This document shows, piece by piece, positions 5,129 through 5,512 of a DNA stretch of 5,512 bases. Both the position numbers and the translations under genes were made by a program. Source of the stretch: CAXBDP01 sp041689935. GTDB taxonomy: Bacteria; Bacteroidota; Bacteroidia; Cytophagales; Cyclobacteriaceae. How positions within the stretch are numbered: the first letter of the stretch is position 1; every line of letters starts with the position of its first letter. Where the stretch lies: positions 1 through 5,512 of the forward strand of contig JBDNFI010000104.1 in the NCBI GenBank assembly GCA_041689935.1. The letters are read 5' to 3'. The notes beneath the pieces were generated by a model that was not told the origin of the DNA, ran no database searches, and was given only the letters and a program-made list of their open reading frames with translations.

Positions 5129-5512
5129 GTGTGCCCAGTATAGGCATCTTTACCTTATAGCAATATAGGGTTTATTTAGAGGGTGTAAGTCCCTTATGCG
5201 CTGGAGTAACGTCTGGAAGCATTAGTAAGTCGCAAGGGTGGTAACCGTGAGGTTACATCTGAAGAAAGCGAGACTACAAAACTCGGTACCGACGAACAGA
5301 AACCGTATACAGAGGCATATTTACTTGGGTAAGCAAACACATCATTGTAACGCCCTATCAATACCAAAAGGGTAAATATGTAGATACGGCAGTTATGGAG
5401 AGAAAGAAAATGCCATTACCTGGAGGACGGAGCGTCAAGAAATGATTTGGTAAATCATTTTAGCGAACGGGCCAGCGGGCGCAGGGAATAACCATGAGTT
5501 GGTATAATGGAG
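5129..5512 (+). mobile_element. Group II intron, 5' end (domain I), continuing past the window
   Basis: The intron begins with GTGTGCCC, fitting the GUGYG 5' splice-site consensus. The following sequence resembles domain I of introns common in Bacteroidota: GAGGGTGTAAGTCCCTT with its short hairpin (5179-5195), AAGGGTGGTAACC and the hairpin GTAACC-GTGA-GGTTAC (5241-5256, a GNRA tetraloop), AACTCGGTACCGACGAACAG (5280-5299), and CATATTTAC (5316-5324) pairing with GTAAATATG (5372-5380) to close the exon-recognition region. CCATTACCTGGAGG at 5412-5425 is also typical. No reverse transcriptase has begun by the window end, as expected for the first 384 bases. The orientation is the same as that of the truncated intron, and both seem to be inserted at equivalent positions of the same palindromic element. 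Whether the copy is complete cannot be seen. Confidence 0.87.

Noticed and set aside
3276..5512. One group II intron interrupted by the gluzincin gene
   Set aside because: The 3' part (domains V and VI) precedes the 5' part (domain I) in the same orientation, so these are two different copies, not one intron with an insert.

Overview
The window looks like an accessory region of a low-GC Bacteroidota genome (inference). The clues are a lipoprotein whose mature N-terminus is Cys followed by glycines and acidic residues, a peptidase with the small beta-rich N-terminal domain common in that phylum, start codons without Shine-Dalgarno sequences, and group II introns resembling those frequent there. 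Only two protein genes look intact, both on the minus strand, and both encode exported proteins with an HExxH zinc-peptidase signature. Around them lie gene fossils and group II intron pieces.

Layout. Bases 1-172 hold nothing recognisable. Bases about 300-481 (minus) carry the C-terminal fossil of a beta-lactamase-family serine hydrolase, disrupted in its GHTGFTGT-like motif. Bases 482-663 hold no gene. An intrinsic terminator (664-715) follows a lipoprotein gene (732-2144, minus) with two Ig-like repeats and a putative metallopeptidase domain. Upstream of that gene is a four-copy 19-bp tandem repeat (2174-2249). Its fourth copy forms the end of a broken STAND-type P-loop NTPase gene (2222-3282, minus), which has one stop, two frameshifts and no N-terminus. 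That fossil is fused near 3275 to the 3' end of a 5'-truncated group II intron on the plus strand (about 3276-3816). The intron piece retains the C-terminus of a broken maturase, domain V, and domain VI with its bulged adenosine. The intron ends 5 bases before the stop codon of a gluzincin (peptidase MA-like) gene (3822-4934, minus). Upstream of that gene is a large imperfect palindrome (5000-5128), and directly after it a second group II intron starts at 5129 and runs off the window.

The main point of interest is the arrangement around the gluzincin gene. Its stop codon overlaps TTGGCATTA (3815-3823), and the exact reverse complement TAATGCCAA (5000-5008) opens the palindrome upstream of the gene. 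If the 3' exon of the first intron is read as a model for the missing 3' exon of the second, the uninterrupted element has an outer 9-bp helix, an internal loop and an inner 19-bp helix. That resembles an attC-type cassette recombination site. The gene would then be a cassette between two such sites, each invaded at the same place by a group II intron. This is a hypothesis from base pairing alone.
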